DNA of 57,510 nt from Clostridium sp. SM-530-WT-3G (GCF_012843905.1 NZ_JABAGC010000018.1:1-57510), one strand, 5' to 3'. Shown: positions 1 through 9,861, counted from the stretch's first letter. A program made the numbers and translations. Notes: generated from the letters alone by a model not told the origin.

Positions 1-377
1 AAATCTATATAGCATAAGTAAATTCAAGCATTTAAGTCATATATAGAAATTAGTTCAATTTGTTATTGCAATTTATCACTTATATTTGGTTAAAAAATTA
101 TTGAATTTTGTATAGGCAAATTTTGCGCCTTTTTAGAATTACAAAAATTGTAATTCTAAAAATAGCACAACGCGTTATTTTCATATTTTTTATAGTAGGA
201 CATTATATTAATAAAAAAGTGGCTGCGCCACGCTCCTTAGAATTAATATATTAATAACCACAAAACTGGATTATACCTAGATTTTGCTTGTCCTAAATTC
301 TATAATTTCCTGTACCACAAGAAAATGTAAGTGCTCTTGCACTTACACCCCCTAAAATATATTATTATATTTTATCC
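1..377. other. Gene-free stretch with several hairpins
   Basis: I see no credible coding sequence here. The stretch lies downstream of the minus-strand epimerase gene and holds three strong inverted repeats: a perfect 15-bp stem with a 3-nt loop at 130-162, a short GC-rich stem GTGGC-TGC-GCCAC near 219-231, and a 9-bp stem at 326-347. The segment TTGTATAGGCAAA near 108-120 also occurs near 53961-53973. The hairpins suggest transcript ends or a small repeat element. Confidence 0.6.
326..347 (-). terminator. Possible terminator after the UDP-GlcNAc 2-epimerase gene
   Basis: A perfect 9-bp stem (TGTAAGTGC / GCACTTACA) with a 4-nt loop lies 30 bases past the epimerase stop. Read on the minus strand it is followed by a short T-rich run (ATTTTCTTG). 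The weak T tract keeps confidence moderate. Confidence 0.5.
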
Positions 378-1505
378 CTAGTTATTAAAATAATTATATA
401 TATGATTCAATATCTTTATGCAAGCATCTCCATTGCCATATGGGTTAGATGCTTTAGACATCTTATTATATAATAAATCATCAGCTAATAATTGTTTTAC
501 CTCTTTATATATTTTTTCACTTTCAATACCTACAATTTTAACAGTTCCAGCCTTTACAGCTTCTGGACGTTCAGTTTCAGTTCTAAGAACTAATACTGGT
601 TTTCCAAGTGTTGGTGCTTCTTCTTGTATTCCACCTGAATCAGTCATTATAAGTTTAACCTTAAACATAAGATTAGCAAATTCCACATATTCAAGTGGTT
701 CGATTAAATGTACCCTATCATTCAACACATCAAAATAATTATGTGCTAAGTCACGTATCATTGGATTTTTATGCATAGGAAATATTACTTCAACTGTTTC
801 ATCTTCTTTTAATATTTTTATTATGGAATCGAATATATTCTTCATTGGCTTTCCCCAATTTTCTCTTCTATGAGTAGTAAGTAATATTACATTTTTATTT
901 TTGTAATCTATATTGTTTAAAACTTTTTGATTAAATATTATATTATCATCTATTACACTCAAAAGAGCGTCAATTACTGTATTACCAGTAACAAATATTT
1001 GTTCTTTATTTATCTGTTCTTTTAGTAAATTATCCTCATTAGTTTTTGTTGGGGCAAAATGCAACGTAGCAATACTTCCTGTAAGCCTTCTATTTAATTC
1101 TTCTGGAAAAGGTGAATACATATCATACGTTCTTAACCCTGCTTCAACATGTCCAACTGGTATTTTATTATAAAATGCTGCTAATGCTGAGTTAAAAGTT
1201 GTTGAAGTGTCTCCATGCACTAATACTATATCTGGTCTACATTCTTCTAATACTTTACTAACTCCATTTAACACATTAGTAGATATATCAACTAACTTTT
1301 GATTAGGTTTCATTAAATTTAAATCATATTGAGGTCTAACATCAAAAATCTTTAAAACTTCATCTAACATTTCTCTATGTTGTGCAGTATTACACACTAT
1401 AGATTCAAATCTATCATCATTTTCAATTGCTTTAACTAATGGACACATCTTTATTCCTTCTGGCCTTGTTCCAAATACTGATAGTACTTTAATAATTCCC
1501 ATCAT
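378..1505 (-). CDS. wecB: UDP-N-acetylglucosamine 2-epimerase (non-hydrolysing)
   Basis: The family interconverts UDP-GlcNAc and UDP-ManNAc in the cytoplasm, supplying ManNAc for wall teichoic acid linkage units or surface polysaccharides. The 375-residue protein has the expected full length. It shows GTRPEGIK near residue 12, HGDTSTT and HVEAGLRT in the N-terminal half, THRREN near 210, and SGGIQEEAP followed by LRTETERPEA near 290-310. These are hallmarks of the GT-B-fold epimerase. AGGAGG lies 5 bases before a double ATG, so either Met could start it. It is the last gene of the polysaccharide operon and is separated from the upstream fusion gene by a 20-bp AT-rich hairpin that could reduce read-through. 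Function is confident. Whether it feeds this locus or a general ManNAc pool is inference. Confidence 0.93.
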   Translation of the reverse strand: MMGIIKVLSVFGTRPEGIKMCPLVKAIENDDRFESIVCNTAQHREMLDEVLKIFDVRPQYDLNLMKPNQKLVDISTNVLNGVSKVLEECRPDIVLVHGDTSTTFNSALAAFYNKIPVGHVEAGLRTYDMYSPFPEELNRRLTGSIATLHFAPTKTNEDNLLKEQINKEQIFVTGNTVIDALLSVIDDNIIFNQKVLNNIDYKNKNVILLTTHRRENWGKPMKNIFDSIIKILKEDETVEVIFPMHKNPMIRDLAHNYFDVLNDRVHLIEPLEYVEFANLMFKVKLIMTDSGGIQEEAPTLGKPVLVLRTETERPEAVKAGTVKIVGIESEKIYKEVKQLLADDLLYNKMSKASNPYGNGDACIKILNHIYNYFNN

Positions 1506-1557
1506 AATTTCCTCCTAAATTAAATTTTATTTCCTTATAATAAACATCACCCAATCA

Positions 1558-1601
1558 AATAAAATTTTTTCAAGTTAATCAACTCGAAAAAATTTTATTT
1601 A
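1558..1601 (-). terminator. AT-rich 20-bp hairpin between the fusion glycosyltransferase and wecB
   Basis: Two 20-nt arms, 1558-1577 and 1582-1601, pair over their whole length with one G-T wobble and a 4-nt loop. The element sits just after the 1021-residue gene's stop and before wecB. The 3' arm on the minus strand carries its own T-rich runs. It may be a partial terminator or processing site that lowers wecB expression relative to the operon. Confidence 0.55.
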
Positions 1602-1612
1602 TAAAAATAATT

Positions 1613-4600
1613 CTAGTATTGAATATTTTCAATTAATTCCCACGATTTCGCTAATATAGCTGGATTTTTTTCTTTCCACTTTTTTTTGAAATACATTCCG
1701 TTTCTATCCATAAGTTTATTATGACTATTACTTCCTGATTTTGTTGTTTGATGTGGCAAATGCATTAAACTTATATATGGTGTATATGCAATTTTAAGAC
1801 CTAAATCCATTATCTGAAATGCTAAATCTGTATCTTCAAAACAAGTTGGATCATAATATTCATCAAAACCATCTATTAATTCAAAAATTTTCTTTTCCAT
1901 TATTAATCCACTGGTTGCTAAGTAAGAGACATCATCTCTAAATAACTGCCAAGGTAAAATTCCTCTATTAGGCATGTAATCAACAATTGGTCCTCTTAAT
2001 TTATTTTTTTCAAACCATCCTGCACCCCATGATACAGCACCAACACCTTTATTTTTTTGTAATATATATATTCCAGCATCTAACCATCTATCACTTATAA
2101 CCCATTGGTCACTATCAATAAATACTAATTTTTCTCCACTTGAATGTTTAATTCCAATATTTCTTCCAGATGAACATCCATTCTTTGTATTCTTAACAAG
2201 AATAATCCTATCTTTATATCTCTCTTCTAATAATTCATAAGAACCATCAGTACTATCATTATCAACAACAATTATTTCATAATTATAATTTTTATTGTGA
2301 TTTAATAATGAGTCGATACACCTAAAAATTACAGATTTATTATTATGATTCAATACTATTATTGATATTGAATTCTTTGAATAATCGCTTTCTTTTAAAT
2401 ACTCAATATTACTGATGTCTATTATATTATTACATCTATTATACCAACTATTTGCTGCAATAAATTCTGAAGTACTTTCTAATTCTATATGTGATTTTAT
2501 AGTGTTTACCCACTCATTATAGTCTTCTGAACATATTGTGTTAGGATATCCAATTATATCAGGTAATGGTGTTGCTAATACTTGCTTTTCCATAGCAATA
2601 TACTCAAATATTTTTAGTGGTGATACATATTTTCCAATTTCACAATTCTTAAATGGCAACATTGCAATATCGCTATAATGAAGATATGCTGGCAATTCAC
2701 TTTGCTTCTTAAGCCCTAAAAAATATACATTAGGCGGCATACTTTTAACAATATCAGGAATTCCAGAATATTCTCCTATCATATTAAATGTGCTATTTGG
2801 ACATTCTAATGCTGTATTCTTTACTAAATCCCAGTCAAACCATTCTCCCCAAAGTGATCCAAAATACAATAATGTTTTTTCTTTACCAATATTTAAATCC
2901 TTTGGGCATTCATAATTATATTTAGGCTCAAATATTGTAATATCAACTGCATTAGGTAAATAATGTACTTCTTTTTCCGTATATTTATTTATTTGTTTTT
3001 GTAATTCAATACTTGTTGCTATTAAATAGTCACTATCTTTAATAAAACTTTCAAATGATTTAGGATCATATAAAAGTGAACCCAGGCTTGTTTCCCAATT
3101 ATCAATATGTTCATAAATAGTTTTTATTCCTAGTTTTTTAGCTTTTTCTAAATATGGAACAAATTTAATATATGGTGCTTCAAATATAAACACTGCCTCT
3201 TCTTTAATTGATGAAAATACATCACTTATTGATATATTGTCTATTGATTCATGAATTACTGTTGGTAGTTGTAAATTAAATTTTACACTTTCATTTGAAT
3301 CAAATGCATAAAAATAGTGTACTTCATATCCCATTTTATTGAATGTATTTGCTAATTGTGAACATCTTTGTCCACCACCTATATCATAATATGGTATTCC
3401 CGCAAAAATATATACTTGACTAGTATTCTTTTTATTTTGTTCAAAAGTAATGTTATTTTTAAAGTGCACATTTTGATTAAAATCATTTTGTATAACATTG
3501 GATAATGATTGTCTGGCTATATTTATTCCATCAAAATATTTTAAATCATTACATATATATTTTTCTCTTTTTAACATTCTATTTAATGTATATTTGATAA
3601 AATCTTTTTTTTCTGATTTAGATCCTTTTATCAATTGATCCTTAATCCTTCTCAAATATAGTAATTGCTTATAGCTCTTAATACTATTTATTTGCTGCAA
3701 GTAATTATCTATATGGATTAGTTTTTCTCTTATATCCTCTTTTACATCATCCTTTGAATTTATATCTTCTGAATTTATGCCTTCTAAATTTAAAATTTCA
3801 TTATTTAAATCTTCTATTTCTTCTTTTAATAAAGATTTCTCATCAAGCAAATCCTTATTAATATTAATAATTTTATCTTTTTCTTCTTTTAATTCATTAA
3901 AATCATTTTTCAACTGTTTCAAATCTTCTCTAGATATATATAATTCATCATTAATTTTCTGCCATTCATCATGTAGCTTATTATAATCGTTTTTCATATT
4001 TTTCTGTTGTAAATTTGATACTTGTTCAACACAGTCAGATAATAATGAAACTCTTTTCACATCTTTATCTTTACTATATATTAAAAGCATCTGTTCTCTT
4101 CCATAATATTCCGAATTACAATATACTGACTTTGCAAATACTAAACTACTTTCTCCTAATACAAGTGGAATATCACTTGTACCTAATACAACTTCGTGTT
4201 CAGGAACTTCAAAATCTTCTCTATATGGCATTAATATTAATGTATAGTTCAAAGACCTACTTTCAATTTTGCTCAATACCTCATATGTATTTTTAAAATG
4301 CTCAATTGTATTAGAAGAATATATAACAGGATATTTTTTTGATTTATCCGGATTTAATATATCTGATATATTAAAATCAAATGTAGAGTATTTACTTCTA
4401 GCAATTTCTATTGCATTTTCCGAAAAATCTTCTCCATGTATTTTACACATCGGAAAAGTTTTTTGAAGCACAGGTACAGCATCTCCCTCTGCACATCCTA
4501 AATCACATATATCATATGAATTTTTACATACATCTTTTATAAGCCATTCTGGAAATAAACTACATGCTAAATTTGCAAAATATCTTGTCTGTTCAATTCC

Positions 4601-4678
4601 TTTAGCCTTCTCCCAATTTTCATTAAATCTATAATTCCAATACTCTTTTGAATTTAAAGTATAATCTTTATTTTCCAT
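1613..4678 (-). CDS. Three-part methyltransferase / GT4 / GT2 glycosyltransferase fusion
   Basis: This 1021-residue protein appears to combine three enzymes for surface glycan assembly. Residues about 50-150 form a class I SAM methyltransferase (DICDLGCAEGDAVPVL motif I, then HGEDFSENAI). Residues about 205-345 are a Lys/Glu-rich coiled coil. Residues about 420-745 form a GT-B glycosyltransferase of the GT4 type (DIGGGQRCSQL near 430, SPLKIFEYIAMEK near 685). Residues about 770-1010 form a GT2 domain (SIIVLNHNN start, VVDNDSTDG, and a VFIDSDQW DXD-type motif near 851). GAGGTAAG precedes the ATG. It follows the Wzt-like ATPase gene by 10 bases, so it is co-transcribed. Sugar donors and acceptor cannot be read from sequence. 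A chain-modifying or chain-terminating role is inferred from the neighbouring Wzm/Wzt exporter. Confidence 0.88.
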   Translation of the reverse strand: MENKDYTLNSKEYWNYRFNENWEKAKGIEQTRYFANLACSLFPEWLIKDVCKNSYDICDLGCAEGDAVPVLQKTFPMCKIHGEDFSENAIEIARSKYSTFDFNISDILNPDKSKKYPVIYSSNTIEHFKNTYEVLSKIESRSLNYTLILMPYREDFEVPEHEVVLGTSDIPLVLGESSLVFAKSVYCNSEYYGREQMLLIYSKDKDVKRVSLLSDCVEQVSNLQQKNMKNDYNKLHDEWQKINDELYISREDLKQLKNDFNELKEEKDKIININKDLLDEKSLLKEEIEDLNNEILNLEGINSEDINSKDDVKEDIREKLIHIDNYLQQINSIKSYKQLLYLRRIKDQLIKGSKSEKKDFIKYTLNRMLKREKYICNDLKYFDGINIARQSLSNVIQNDFNQNVHFKNNITFEQNKKNTSQVYIFAGIPYYDIGGGQRCSQLANTFNKMGYEVHYFYAFDSNESVKFNLQLPTVIHESIDNISISDVFSSIKEEAVFIFEAPYIKFVPYLEKAKKLGIKTIYEHIDNWETSLGSLLYDPKSFESFIKDSDYLIATSIELQKQINKYTEKEVHYLPNAVDITIFEPKYNYECPKDLNIGKEKTLLYFGSLWGEWFDWDLVKNTALECPNSTFNMIGEYSGIPDIVKSMPPNVYFLGLKKQSELPAYLHYSDIAMLPFKNCEIGKYVSPLKIFEYIAMEKQVLATPLPDIIGYPNTICSEDYNEWVNTIKSHIELESTSEFIAANSWYNRCNNIIDISNIEYLKESDYSKNSISIIVLNHNNKSVIFRCIDSLLNHNKNYNYEIIVVDNDSTDGSYELLEERYKDRIILVKNTKNGCSSGRNIGIKHSSGEKLVFIDSDQWVISDRWLDAGIYILQKNKGVGAVSWGAGWFEKNKLRGPIVDYMPNRGILPWQLFRDDVSYLATSGLIMEKKIFELIDGFDEYYDPTCFEDTDLAFQIMDLGLKIAYTPYISLMHLPHQTTKSGSNSHNKLMDRNGMYFKKKWKEKNPAILAKSWELIENIQY

Positions 4679-4688
4679 ATTTCTTACC

Positions 4689-6017
4689 TCATTTCACATA
4701 GATATCAGCTTCAGGATCTAAAATTCCAAATATTCTTTTTTTACTAAAAACTTTGAAATATTTCACTCCTTCTATATATTCATAATACATAGTTGCAAGA
4801 TTAGTCCTGTCTTCTAATGCAACTACCAAATAATACTCACCTGATGCTAAATGTGTCTTTAATGTAAATGTAACTTGATGATATTCTTTATCTTTGTTAA
4901 ATACAATCTTTTCATCATAAGTTGTTTTTACAATTAAATCAGTACCTTCTTTATTTTTTATTGAAAATGCCACTGAAAATTTTTCATAATCTATATTTTC
5001 TATACTTTTGAAATCTATTATTATCTTAATTTCATCAGTAGGTGAAAAATACTTTATTTCGTTTCCATTAGCATCAGTTAACTTTACATTTTTTATCATA
5101 CCCACACTAGTTCCCCAGTGATTAATACTATTTTCTTCATTACTCTTAATTTCGTAATTTTTTGTTTTATCTTTATCGTCTTGCTTTTCTGTATCTTCTT
5201 CCATTTCAGATTCATCATTATCATTAAACTTTTTATAACTTGTAAATTCAGAAATGTCATCTAAATACATGAATTCAGTATACTTTGCTACAACATAAGA
5301 TGGATCTCCTTGCATTTCTATTTTTCCATTATTCAACCACATAACTGTATCACAAAATGTTTTCATTAATCCCACATCATGTCCAACATATAAAATTGTT
5401 ACTCCTTTTTGCTTGAATTCCTTAAATTTATTAAAACATTTTGCTTGAAATCTTATATCTCCCACACTTAATATTTCGTCTACAATTAATATGTCTGGTT
5501 CTACATTAATTGCGCATGAAAATGCTAATCTTGCAAACATTCCGCTTGAATATGTTTTTACTGGTTGATAAATATAATCTCCTATTTCAGCAAAATTAAT
5601 TATTTCTTCTAATTTGTCATCAATTTGCTCTTTTGTTAACTTCATTAGCATTCCATAAAAATATATATTTTCTATTCCACTATATTCATAATTAAATCCT
5701 GCTCCTAATTCTAATAATGATGATATTCTCCCTTTAGTTTTTACTTCTCCTTTAGTCGGTTGCAATACACCAGTAATAATCTTCAATAATGTAGACTTTC
5801 CTGCTCCATTACGACCAAGTATCCCTAATATTTCTCCCTTTTTAACATTAAAACTAACATCCGAAAGAGCCCAAAACTCAGTATGTTTTTTTTTATTTGT
5901 AAAACTTAGGGCTTCTTTCATTCGATCCATTGGCGTATTATACATTTTATATGATTTTGATATATTATCTACTATTATTTTATTTTCATTTGTATTAAAT
6001 ATAGAATCTTTTTCCAT
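4689..6017 (-). CDS. Polysaccharide ABC exporter ATP-binding protein, Wzt/TagH-like
   Basis: The ATPase of a type of ABC exporter that moves lipid-linked polysaccharide across the membrane. The N-terminal about 245 residues are a complete nucleotide-binding domain: Walker A GRNGAGKST near residue 67, signature YSSGMFARLAF near 157, and Walker B ILIVDEILSVGD. An acidic linker near 265-295 leads to a C-terminal domain of about 145 residues (IKNVKLTDANGNEIKYF onward) resembling the Wzt C-terminal beta-sandwich, which in known systems recognises the finished glycan end. The gene lies 26 bases after its permease partner. The 442-residue length fits Wzt with a recognition domain rather than a bare TagH ATPase. 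The exact glycan is unknown. Confidence 0.9.
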   Translation of the reverse strand: MEKDSIFNTNENKIIVDNISKSYKMYNTPMDRMKEALSFTNKKKHTEFWALSDVSFNVKKGEILGILGRNGAGKSTLLKIITGVLQPTKGEVKTKGRISSLLELGAGFNYEYSGIENIYFYGMLMKLTKEQIDDKLEEIINFAEIGDYIYQPVKTYSSGMFARLAFSCAINVEPDILIVDEILSVGDIRFQAKCFNKFKEFKQKGVTILYVGHDVGLMKTFCDTVMWLNNGKIEMQGDPSYVVAKYTEFMYLDDISEFTSYKKFNDNDESEMEEDTEKQDDKDKTKNYEIKSNEENSINHWGTSVGMIKNVKLTDANGNEIKYFSPTDEIKIIIDFKSIENIDYEKFSVAFSIKNKEGTDLIVKTTYDEKIVFNKDKEYHQVTFTLKTHLASGEYYLVVALEDRTNLATMYYEYIEGVKYFKVFSKKRIFGILDPEADIYVK

Positions 6018-6043
6018 ATATATCCTCTTTTCTTAATATATAT

Positions 6044-6847
6044 TTACATTACATCTGCAAAATGTGGTTTTAATCGATTATATATAACAGACCCAATAAA
6101 CAACAAAACTATTGTTAATATCCAAAAATAAGCTGTCTGATTGTATTTATCCCAAAACCACATCTTATTAACAAAACAATCTCTATATCCTTCTACTATA
6201 TAATATATTGGATTTAGTTTAAAATAAAAACGTAATCTTTCAGGGAACATTTCAGTATTCCATGCTATAGGTGTACCCCACATTCCTATTAATAATATTA
6301 TACCTATTATTTGATTTAAATCTCTAAAAAATACCATAATAGATGAACAAATTAGCGAAATAGCAAATGTAAATACTATTGTACATAGCATATAATAAAA
6401 AATCTGAATCATATATATATTAGGATAATAGCCAAATATAGAACAAATAATAATTAATAGTATAATAAAAAATAAATGTATAAATAATGAAGATAATATT
6501 TTTACTAAAGGCAATATATTTATATTAAAAATAACTTTTTTAACCAAATAGCTATATTCAAGAAAACTATTACTCGCAATAGAAAATGCCTCTGAAATAA
6601 ATAACCATGGAACTATTCCGCACATAAACCATAATACAAATGGTACTTTTCCAACATCACCACTTCTAAATCCAAATTGAAATACTACCCAATAGATTAT
6701 CATAGTTAATAACGGCTGAACAAATGCCCATGTCATTCCAAAAAAAGATCCTGCAAATCTTCTTTTAAAATCTTTCCATGAAAATGCCCACAGTAATCCT
6801 TTATCACTATATATTTCTTTAATTAAATTTTTTAAATTTCTTATCAT
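6044..6847 (-). CDS. Polysaccharide ABC exporter permease, Wzm/TagG-like (ABC-2 type)
   Basis: A 267-residue integral membrane protein with about six hydrophobic helices. It begins with a cytoplasmic stretch followed by WAFSWKDFKRRFAGSFFG, the typical lead-in of ABC-2 polysaccharide permeases such as Wzm, TagG and RfbD-type exporters. The motif LNPIYYIVEGYRD near residue 215 is also characteristic of the family. Length and topology match. It would form a dimeric channel that flips lipid-linked glycan with the adjacent Wzt-like ATPase. GAGGATTAATTT precedes the ATG. It sits between a glycosyltransferase gene and its ATPase in one operon. Confidence 0.92.
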   Translation of the reverse strand: MIRNLKNLIKEIYSDKGLLWAFSWKDFKRRFAGSFFGMTWAFVQPLLTMIIYWVVFQFGFRSGDVGKVPFVLWFMCGIVPWLFISEAFSIASNSFLEYSYLVKKVIFNINILPLVKILSSLFIHLFFIILLIIICSIFGYYPNIYMIQIFYYMLCTIVFTFAISLICSSIMVFFRDLNQIIGIILLIGMWGTPIAWNTEMFPERLRFYFKLNPIYYIVEGYRDCFVNKMWFWDKYNQTAYFWILTIVLLFIGSVIYNRLKPHFADVM

Positions 6848-6880
6848 AAATTAATCCTCACTATGAATATTTTTACATTA

Positions 6881-7981
6881 TTATTCATTTAATTTCTGTG
6901 TTTTATATAAATTTTTAATTATAACTCTATACTTATCAACTCTGCTCAACCAATTATTTTTTTGATAGAAATTATAATTTATATTTGTATTACATATATT
7001 ATTATTAACAATACTCTCTACATTTTTTACGAACTCGTCAAAATTCTCATAAAAATAAACATATTCATTTTCTTTATAACCTTCTAATTCTTTCCAATAA
7101 GATGTTAATACTGGTTTATTAAATACTAAATATTCATAAATCTTTACTGGATCTACACCTTTAATTAATTCATTAACTTTAAATGGTATTAACATTATGT
7201 CACCATTCTGTATATAATTAGATATTTGTTTATGATCGATACTACCTATAAATATTATATTCTTACTTTTTCTTCTCTTAACTTTTTCTTTATCAACAGG
7301 TCCTATTATATAAATTTTATAATAAGAATATTTTCTAGCAAATTTTTCCAGAACATCCATATCAAACCATTCACCAACTGTTCCTATGTATACAAGATTA
7401 GGATGAGATAATTTTATTTCAGAATGATTATTAGATAATAATATGCTAGAATCTAACGCATTTTTTATAACTTCTATTTTATTACTGTCCGCCATATAAT
7501 TGTTAACTATTTTTTCTTTTAAATAATTTGAACTAGCAATTATATAGTCAACATTTTTGCACAACATTCTTTCTTGCTCTATAACCTTTTCTCGCATACT
7601 TCCACTATAAAAATACGGAATATTATCCATACATTCATAAATTTTTTTAACCTTTTTATCTAATAAATCATCAGGTAAATACTGATATTGTTCCGGATGA
7701 GTTAATATAACAATATCATAGTTTTCTTTTTTCAAAATAGATTTTATATAAAAACGATTTATTAATTTTACTACTTTAATCTTTGATGAATAGGGTATAA
7801 CATATTTATCTTTTATAGATAAATTTTTATTAAGTTTACCTGTAAATTTTTTTTGTTTTAAAAATGGTGTTATAGATAAATATGTAATATCATATCCACT
7901 TTCACTTAAATATGTGCATATAAAATGTGGCCTTTGTTTTATCCATTTCCAATTAACTGTTGAAAAATACAAAATTTTCAT
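6881..7981 (-). CDS. Glycosyltransferase, GT-B fold (GT4-like)
   Basis: The 366-residue protein starts KILYFSTVNWKWIKQRPHF, a start seen in teichuronic-acid/TuaH-like and other GT-B transferases. It ends with a GT4-type donor-binding segment (IMLIPFKVNELIKG, DPVKIYEYLVFNKPVL, then the EGY region). No signal peptide or membrane helix is evident, so it should act on the inner membrane face. Its ATG overlaps the rfbD stop (ATGA), implying translational coupling with rhamnose synthesis. It therefore may transfer rhamnose or the next sugar, which is inference. It is more AT-rich than the rfb genes. Confidence 0.82.
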   Translation of the reverse strand: MKILYFSTVNWKWIKQRPHFICTYLSESGYDITYLSITPFLKQKKFTGKLNKNLSIKDKYVIPYSSKIKVVKLINRFYIKSILKKENYDIVILTHPEQYQYLPDDLLDKKVKKIYECMDNIPYFYSGSMREKVIEQERMLCKNVDYIIASSNYLKEKIVNNYMADSNKIEVIKNALDSSILLSNNHSEIKLSHPNLVYIGTVGEWFDMDVLEKFARKYSYYKIYIIGPVDKEKVKRRKSKNIIFIGSIDHKQISNYIQNGDIMLIPFKVNELIKGVDPVKIYEYLVFNKPVLTSYWKELEGYKENEYVYFYENFDEFVKNVESIVNNNICNTNINYNFYQKNNWLSRVDKYRVIIKNLYKTQKLNE

Positions 7982-8823
7982 ATCACACCAATTTCCCTTA
8001 AATATCTATTTAGCGCATCGTTCCATAATGGCATTCTTTTAAAACCAGCTCTATATAACTTTAATTTTGACATTCTTGAATTAAGTGGCCTTGTTGCTTT
8101 TGTTCTATATTTTTTTGTTGAAATGTAGTTTATTTTACATCCTAAGTTACTTTGTTTCATAATTTCTTCAGCAAACTCTGCCCATGAACAAAATCCTTCA
8201 TTAGTAACATTATAAACTCCATATTGATCACTTGCTAACATATCACATAATATCACTGCTAAATCTACAGTATACGTAGGACTTCCAACTTGATCACATA
8301 CAACATTTAAATTTCTATTTCTAGTACCTAAATTGAGCATACTTTTTACAAAATTTTTTCCGTTAGCTCCAAATATCCAAGACACCCTTACAATAAAATA
8401 CTTCTCTAATAGTCCACTTACCTTTTTCTCTCCTTCATATTTACTTCTTCCATAAACATTTAATGGATTAGCAGCATCGTTAACTTCAAATGGGATCTTT
8501 CCTTTTCCATCAAATATGTAATCTGTAGAAATATATATCATTTTTGCTCCAGCTTTTTTGCATGCTCTAGCTATATTTTCAGTTCCTATACAATTAACTT
8601 TATAGCACATATCCTTTTCTTCTTCAGCTCTATCTACATCTGTATATGCAGCACAATGAATTACACAGTCTGGATTAATTTTTAATATATAATTTTCTGT
8701 TGCCTCTCTATCTGTTACATCTAAATCATTTTTTGCAGTTCCTATGAATTCAACATTCCTCCTCTTTAATTCTTTAGCTATGTCAAAGCCTAATTGTCCG
8801 TTAACACCTGTAATTAAAATCAT
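7978..8823 (-). CDS. rfbD: dTDP-4-dehydrorhamnose reductase
   Basis: Catalyses the last, NAD(P)H-dependent step of dTDP-L-rhamnose synthesis. The 281-residue SDR-fold protein has an N-terminal GVNGQLGFDI nucleotide-binding loop, CAAYTDVDRAE, STDYIFDG, and the catalytic YGRSK motif near residue 128. Length is normal. AAGGAAAA precedes the ATG. It is split from rfbA/C/B by a repeat-containing spacer and one glycosyltransferase, but the direction is the same and the pathway is complete. Confidence 0.95.
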   Translation of the reverse strand: MILITGVNGQLGFDIAKELKRRNVEFIGTAKNDLDVTDREATENYILKINPDCVIHCAAYTDVDRAEEEKDMCYKVNCIGTENIARACKKAGAKMIYISTDYIFDGKGKIPFEVNDAANPLNVYGRSKYEGEKKVSGLLEKYFIVRVSWIFGANGKNFVKSMLNLGTRNRNLNVVCDQVGSPTYTVDLAVILCDMLASDQYGVYNVTNEGFCSWAEFAEEIMKQSNLGCKINYISTKKYRTKATRPLNSRMSKLKLYRAGFKRMPLWNDALNRYLREIGVI

Positions 8824-8835
8824 GTAATTTTTCCT

Positions 8836-9813
8836 TTATAATAATCCTTTCTTTGTTAATCTTATAATCATTTTGAATATATATTCAGGAATTATTGGTA
8901 AAAAAATTTCTATTAATATAGATTCCTTATGAAATTTTCTATATTTAATCATTGTAAATAAACTTGATATCGTATGCTTCTTTGAATACTCATCTCTAGC
9001 TCTTAACCATATAATTGTTTCATTAATAATATTTTTTATAAAGGTATCTTCATCTAATCTATTTTTCAATATTTCATATCTATCTAAAAATTTATCTATT
9101 CGTTTTTCATAATATGATTTTTTATCGTAAATACCTTTTAATATTCCTGTTTGATTTGAGTCATGTTGCCTATACTGAACTAAAGCATCATCTATAAACT
9201 CTATCTTACCTTCTTTTGCTGCTATAATTGCAATCCATTGATCATGAACCATTTCACTAATAAACGGCATTGCTCTTTGAGCTACTTCTTTTTTCACTAT
9301 CATAGCACATCCAGTTACAAAATTAGTCATTAACAATTCTTTTTCTAGATTATATCCTCGTCTATATACAATACGTCTTCGTATATTTCTTAAACTATCA
9401 CTTGTCTTTTTTCCATCCTTATCAATTATAGACAAATCACAAAACGCTAATGTAACATTTGAATCATCAAACTTTTCCATAATACGAGATATTTTTCCAG
9501 ATTCCCATATATCATCTTGATCGCAATAAGAATAATATTCTCCCTTACCCACTTGAGTAAGTTTTTCAAATGCTTTATTAGATCCTAAATTCCTCTCTCC
9601 ATGAATTATAGTCAGTTCCATATTTGTTATATATTTTTTTATAAATTCTTCATCCACCTTATTTTCAGGACAATCATCATAGATTATTAATTCTAAATTT
9701 GAATATGTTTGATTATTTAATGATATAAGCTGCTCTTTAAGCCATTCATAATTAGGATCATAAACTGCCATTAATATTGAAACCAAAGGTTTTTGTATAT
9801 TTTTTTTCAACAC
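8836..9813 (-). CDS. GT2 glycosyltransferase, rhamnosyltransferase-like
   Basis: The 325-residue protein has a GT-A (GT2) fold at its N-terminus: VSILMAVYDPN, then IIYDDCPEN, and YSYCDQDDIW as the DXD-type metal site near residue 95. HDQWIA and a QYRQHDSNQTG motif follow, typical of WfgS/rhamnosyltransferase-like GT2 enzymes. The start is GTG, with AGGAGT nine bases upstream. A TTG one codon later is an alternative. The C-terminal 40 residues are hydrophobic and basic and may sit on the membrane. Placement between rfbB and rfbD supports rhamnose as donor, but this is inference. Confidence 0.85.
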   Translation of the reverse strand: MLKKNIQKPLVSILMAVYDPNYEWLKEQLISLNNQTYSNLELIIYDDCPENKVDEEFIKKYITNMELTIIHGERNLGSNKAFEKLTQVGKGEYYSYCDQDDIWESGKISRIMEKFDDSNVTLAFCDLSIIDKDGKKTSDSLRNIRRRIVYRRGYNLEKELLMTNFVTGCAMIVKKEVAQRAMPFISEMVHDQWIAIIAAKEGKIEFIDDALVQYRQHDSNQTGILKGIYDKKSYYEKRIDKFLDRYEILKNRLDEDTFIKNIINETIIWLRARDEYSKKHTISSLFTMIKYRKFHKESILIEIFLPIIPEYIFKMIIRLTKKGLL

Positions 9814-9861
9814 AATTTATTTACTCCTTATTCTTACTAAAATATTTATATATAGATATTA

